Assembly: GCA_019322805.1 (NCBI GenBank)
Contig: JAHWIC010000023.1
Span: forward strand, 1 to 24,729
Reading direction: 5' to 3'
Origin: Candidatus Woesearchaeota archaeon
GTDB taxonomy: Archaea > Nanobdellota > Nanobdellia > Woesearchaeales > JAHWIC01
Length of the DNA: 24,729 nucleotides
Position numbers and translations under genes: made by a program. Positions 21,977 through 24,729 of the stretch are shown here, in pieces. The notes beneath the pieces were generated by a model, which saw only the letters and a program-made list of their open reading frames with translations, had not been told where the DNA came from and made no database searches. How positions within the stretch are numbered: the stretch's first letter is position 1; every line of letters starts with the position of its first letter.

Positions 21977-22020
21977 GATTGGACATAACATCCAAATATT
22001 TATATATCTTATGTTCAATC
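21977..22020. promoter_or_regulatory. Shared divergent TATA region flanked by 12-bp inverted repeats
   Basis: A near-symmetric TATA stretch (21994-22007) serves both directions. GATTGGACATAA (21977-21988) and TTATGTTCAATC (22009-22020) match as inverted repeats at 11 of 12 positions, and each lies between the TATA stretch and the predicted start site of one gene (about 21975 and 22027). A dimeric repressor would shut both. The adjacent winged-helix protein is an obvious candidate. Confidence 0.7.
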
Positions 22021-22029
22021 TTAACTACC

Positions 22030-22596
22030 ATGGTAGGTAACATCTCAAATTACACAAGCTTTGATGTTTTGAGGACATTCCTGGCAATAGAAGACAATAT
22101 CAGCAGGACATCTTTGGTTAAGAAGCTTGGCCTTGGTGAAGGGACTGTTAGAACAGTTCTCGACATCTTGAAGAAAAAGAAGCTGATAAGCTCAACCCAG
22201 CTTGGCCATTCATATTCCAGTAAGGGAAAGGTCATTATTGACAAAATCAATAAAACAATTCAATTAAAAAATTTAAAATCAAAAAATATCTACAAGGAAT
22301 ACAAGAAAACTGCGTTATTATTAAGAAATAAACAAGGCATTGACATAAATTATAGATTAAGGGATATTGCCGTTAAAAACGGTGCAGAAGGAGCTTTGAT
22401 TTTTATCTATAAAGGCAAATTGATTCTCCCCGGTTTAGAGGATTTTAAATTTAAAGAATTAGATAAGTTATTCAAATACGATAATAATGATTTATTGATA
22501 ATAACTTTTTCACTTTCTCACAGATGGTCTGAGAATGCTGCTTTGGCTGTTGCAATAGATGTAGACAAGGAGCTTGGCAAGCTTGTTTCTTTTTAG
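22030..22596 (+). CDS. Winged-helix protein, DUF4443-like
   Basis: A 188-residue archaeal protein with an N-terminal winged helix (about 10-70: FDVLRTFLAIEDNISRTSLVKKLGLGEGTVRTVLDILKKKKLI) and a C-terminal region (about 100-185) with GIDINYRLRDIAVKNGAEGALIFIYKGKLILPG. This layout, especially LGLGEGTVRTVLDIL, is that of DUF4443 proteins, function unknown. The frame opens at 21979, but the ATG at 22030 fits the promoter (TATA near 22001, leaderless) and the domain start. It is divergent from the S component/DUF4430 operon and shares its promoter, so it may sense the ligand or its derivative. It is followed by prs on the same strand. Confidence 0.8.
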   Translation: MVGNISNYTSFDVLRTFLAIEDNISRTSLVKKLGLGEGTVRTVLDILKKKKLISSTQLGHSYSSKGKVIIDKINKTIQLKNLKSKNIYKEYKKTALLLRNKQGIDINYRLRDIAVKNGAEGALIFIYKGKLILPGLEDFKFKELDKLFKYDNNDLLIITFSLSHRWSENAALAVAIDVDKELGKLVSF

Positions 22597-22632
22597 TAAA
22601 GTTTTTAAACACAAATAATAAAATCATTTCTA

Positions 22633-23505
22633 ATGAAAATAATCGCCTGCTCAAACGGAAAGCATCTTGCAGCTAAAATAGCTGAAAAACTGAAAAAGCC
22701 TTATTCTGAGTTAGAAGCAAAACATTTCCCAGATAATGAATTAAAGATAACGGTCAATACTAATGCCAAGAAAAAGAAGATAATCCTTGTCCAGTCTTTT
22801 CATGGCGACATAAATGACCAATTAATAGAGGTTCTTTTTGCAGCTTACACCTTGAAAGATTTAGGTGCAAAATCAGTCATGCTCGCTGCACCATACTTCC
22901 CTTACTTAAGGCAGGACAAGAGGTTTAAGCCTGGGGAAGGAATAAGCATTGAAATTGTTGGAAAATTGATTGATGAAATCTTTGATGAGATTGCAATAAT
23001 CGATCCTCATCTGCATAGAGAGCGCGGCTTAAACCATGTCTTTAAGATCAGAGCACACAAATTAACAGCAAATCCATTAATTGCAGACTACATTAAGAAA
23101 CACGTTAAGAATGCAGTTATTATTGGACCCGACTGGGAGAGCTATAAATGGGCTGAGAAAACTGCAGAGATAATTGGCTGCGAATCAGCAATAATGGAAA
23201 AAACAAGATATTCTGCAAGAAAAGTAAGTGTTAAGCTGAATAAGAAGATTGACTTAGGCAAAAGAAATGTTGTTATTGTTGATGACATAATCAGCACAGG
23301 ACATACCTTGCTTGAGAGTGTTAAGCTGCTAAGAAAGATTGGAGCAAAGAAAATTACAGCTATTTGTGTTCATGCTGTTTTTGTTGAAAAAGCTTATGAA
23401 AAACTAAAGAAAGCAAAGGTTGATGTTGTTTCCTGCAATACAATTCCGCATAAATCAAATAAGATTGATGTTACTGAGATTATTGCACATACCCTTTCTA
23501 ACTAA
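22633..23505 (+). CDS. prs: Ribose-phosphate pyrophosphokinase (PRPP synthetase)
   Basis: A 290-residue enzyme making PRPP from ribose 5-phosphate and ATP for nucleotide, histidine and NAD synthesis. Motifs: FPDNELKI (about 32-39), VQSFHGDINDQLIEVLFAAYTLKDLGA (53 onward), PYFPYLRQDKRFKPGEGIS (flexible loop), IDPHLHRE (metal/ribose binding) and the PRPP loop VVIVDDIISTGHTLLESV (about 214-231). It has the archaeal length. The ATG follows a short AT-rich spacer after the DUF4443-like gene (36 nt), possibly with its own promoter (TTTTAAACACAAATAATAA). The end converges with the 181-aa gene, 3 nt apart. Confidence 0.97.
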   Translation: MKIIACSNGKHLAAKIAEKLKKPYSELEAKHFPDNELKITVNTNAKKKKIILVQSFHGDINDQLIEVLFAAYTLKDLGAKSVMLAAPYFPYLRQDKRFKPGEGISIEIVGKLIDEIFDEIAIIDPHLHRERGLNHVFKIRAHKLTANPLIADYIKKHVKNAVIIGPDWESYKWAEKTAEIIGCESAIMEKTRYSARKVSVKLNKKIDLGKRNVVIVDDIISTGHTLLESVKLLRKIGAKKITAICVHAVFVEKAYEKLKKAKVDVVSCNTIPHKSNKIDVTEIIAHTLSN

Positions 23506-23508
23506 GCC

Positions 23509-24054
23509 TTATAGTCTGCTCTGCACTGATTCAGCAGCAACTTCCATATGATCTCTGGAAAAATTTATTCTTTTTCCACGAGTAAAAGGATTATATTCTA
23601 CATCAGCTTTTTCTATTTTATGTACCTCAAGCCTAATTCCTTTTCCTTCTGCTTGCTTTTGGTACTTTGTTATCCACTCTGGCCTATCTAGAACCTTCAA
23701 GTTTGAAATCAGCTTTGTATAATATTCTTTGTCTCTTTTCCTTATAGGAACCCTCATCCCCTGGTCAACTGAAGCCATAGCCCTTTCTACTTGGTACGCT
23801 CTTCTTAAAGCAGTGAAGACCTGGTCATGAAGGTATCTTCTTTCCTTAAACATAGCAAGGCCAGCATAACATGCGTCACAATACCAATTTTCTAGAATAA
23901 CAGCAGCACGATGATAACTTTCATCCTTGCTCCTAATCTCTGTTGCAGGATGGCTTTGTACTAGCTCAGCCAACTGCCTGACTTTTGCTTCTTTTGCAGG
24001 ATTCCATTTACTTGAAAAGCTTGCTAACTTTTCAACCTTTGAGTCTAGTGCCAT
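23509..24054 (-). CDS. Hypothetical protein, 181 aa
   Basis: I cannot assign this soluble, largely helical protein. The N-terminal half includes ILENWYCDACYAGLAMFKERRYLHDQVFTALRRAYQVERAM, with a CDAC pair; the rest has many charged residues (IRKRDKEYYTKLISNLKVLD) and ends NFSRDHMEVAAESVQSRL. No signal or membrane segment is seen. Its start is about 25-30 nt after a TATA box (24079-24088), so a leaderless message is likely. It stands between the convergent prs and upstream proS. Confidence 0.65.
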   Translation of the reverse strand: MALDSKVEKLASFSSKWNPAKEAKVRQLAELVQSHPATEIRSKDESYHRAAVILENWYCDACYAGLAMFKERRYLHDQVFTALRRAYQVERAMASVDQGMRVPIRKRDKEYYTKLISNLKVLDRPEWITKYQKQAEGKGIRLEVHKIEKADVEYNPFTRGKRINFSRDHMEVAAESVQSRL

Positions 24055-24078
24055 AAAATAAGAAGAAGACTAATTGAT

Positions 24079-24088
24079 TTATAAATCT
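24079..24088 (-). promoter_or_regulatory. TATA box of the 181-aa gene
   Basis: ATTTATAAAT on the minus strand lies about 28 nt before the ATG at 24054, fitting a leaderless transcript. Confidence 0.5.
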
Positions 24089-24113
24089 TTCTACTTGTTA
24101 TCACTTCAAAGTA

Positions 24114-24729
24114 CTAATAACTCTTCCCAAAATAAACCAAGAACTTAGCTTCTTTACCGCAATTAACGCATTTGCCTTTAACCGGCTCTTTAATGCATCT
24201 TGTTGTTGCGCCGCCTGTTTTATCTTTAATCCAGTCCTCACAGCTTGTTTCTCCGCAGAAAGGAGCTAGGACAAGCTTTTTGTTGTTTATTGCTTTTTTC
24301 AGCTCCTCAAACTTCTCAACCTTAACTGTATTACTATCTAAGAATTTCTTAGCTTTATTGAATAAATTCTCATGAATAGCATTTAGTGTTTCAGCTACTT
24401 TCCTACCAAGCTCCTTTGTCTTAACAAACTCTTTTTCACTAGTATCTCTTCTGACAACAACAGCCTGGTCCTTTTCAACATCCTTAGGTCCAATCTCAAT
24501 TCGGATAGGAACACCTTTCATCTCCCATTCATTGAATTTCCAGCCAGCAGAGTAATCATCGCGCTCATCAAGCTTTACTAAGACTCCTTTTAGTGATTTT
24601 TGGATTTCTTTTGCTTTCTTAACCACTTTTTCTTTTGAATCTTTAAACAATATTGGAACAATTACAACCTGTAATGGAGCTATCCTTGGAGGCAAAACAG
24701 CTCCTTTATCATCGCCATGTATTGCAATC
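24114..24729 (-). CDS. proS: Prolyl-tRNA synthetase, archaeal type (C-terminal part)
   Basis: The gene runs off the window end, so only about 204 C-terminal residues are present. The frame reads IAIHGDDKGAVLPPRIAPLQVVIVP, the class II motif 3 to anticodon-domain junction of archaeal/eukaryotic-like ProRS. The anticodon-binding domain follows (about to LGRKVAETLNAIHENLFNKAKKF). The C-terminal zinc-binding domain has CGETSCEDW and CVNCGKE, ending in KFLVYFGKSY, where the final Tyr is typical. It charges tRNA-Pro. Full coordinates of the gene cannot be given. A shorter reading frame with a later start would be artificial. Confidence 0.95.
   Translation of the reverse strand, partial: IAIHGDDKGAVLPPRIAPLQVVIVPILFKDSKEKVVKKAKEIQKSLKGVLVKLDERDDYSAGWKFNEWEMKGVPIRIEIGPKDVEKDQAVVVRRDTSEKEFVKTKELGRKVAETLNAIHENLFNKAKKFLDSNTVKVEKFEELKKAINNKKLVLAPFCGETSCEDWIKDKTGGATTRCIKEPVKGKCVNCGKEAKFLVYFGKSY

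Noticed and set aside
21435..22040. Plus-strand open frame (201 codons) opposite the S component
   Set aside because: It is antisense to a membrane protein with clear segments and crosses the divergent promoter.
1..24729. CRISPR arrays, insertion sequences or transposases
   Set aside because: No regularly spaced direct repeats, cas-like proteins or transposase motifs were seen. The homing endonuclease is the only mobile-type gene.

Overview
The window looks archaeal. It carries an aCPSF1/FttA-type termination nuclease, a 20S proteasome beta subunit, a TrmB regulator, an archaeal-type prolyl-tRNA synthetase, TATA boxes about 25 nt upstream of many start codons (several transcripts look leaderless) and BHB-type tRNA introns. 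The AT-rich composition, compact spacing and many small unassigned proteins suggest a DPANN archaeon such as Woesearchaeota or Pacearchaeota. That placement is an inference from gene content and was not tested.

Layout. Positions 1-153 are an anomalously GC-rich, hairpin-rich tract of unknown nature. 158-3031 (minus): family X DNA polymerase with PHP domain, a Nudix hydrolase overlapping it, and an unassigned protein. 3102-7241 (minus): the most striking locus. In transcription order it holds a LAGLIDADG homing endonuclease, a tRNA-Cys(GCA) gene interrupted by two small introns, cysteine synthase, cysteinyl-tRNA synthetase and a helical-repeat protein. The endonuclease frame runs into the tRNA and stops inside its first intron. 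7397-10480: a sulfide-assimilation set (NIL-ferredoxin and DUF39/COG1900 on minus; COG2122 and an HTH-CBS regulator on plus) around a divergent promoter with a repeated TTATTCC motif. Together, 3102-10480 reads as a cysteine/homocysteine neighbourhood: making the amino acids from sulfide, charging tRNA-Cys, and the tRNA itself.

10477-12470: a COG1407 phosphoesterase, a four-helix membrane protein and a divergent winged-helix regulator, with a 33-bp palindrome centred on the predicted start site of the membrane gene. 12533-15697: two carbohydrate enzymes (GH15-like glycosidase and glycogen debranching enzyme) consistent with glycogen or maltodextrin breakdown. 15743-18578: aCPSF1 and proteasome beta, separated by a 298-nt spacer with two matched 13-bp-stem hairpins. 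18676-22596: a TrmB regulator with a TGM-like palindrome; an operon of an ECF S component and two DUF4430-type exported proteins (possible vitamin uptake); and a divergent winged-helix DUF4443-like gene sharing a TATA region flanked by inverted repeats. 22633-24729: PRPP synthetase, an unassigned protein and the C-terminal part of prolyl-tRNA synthetase, cut by the window end.

The best candidate for something undescribed is the endonuclease/tRNA-Cys/cysK/cysS transcription unit. The two introns follow from exact BHB geometry: removing both gives a canonical 73-nt tRNA-Cys with U73.
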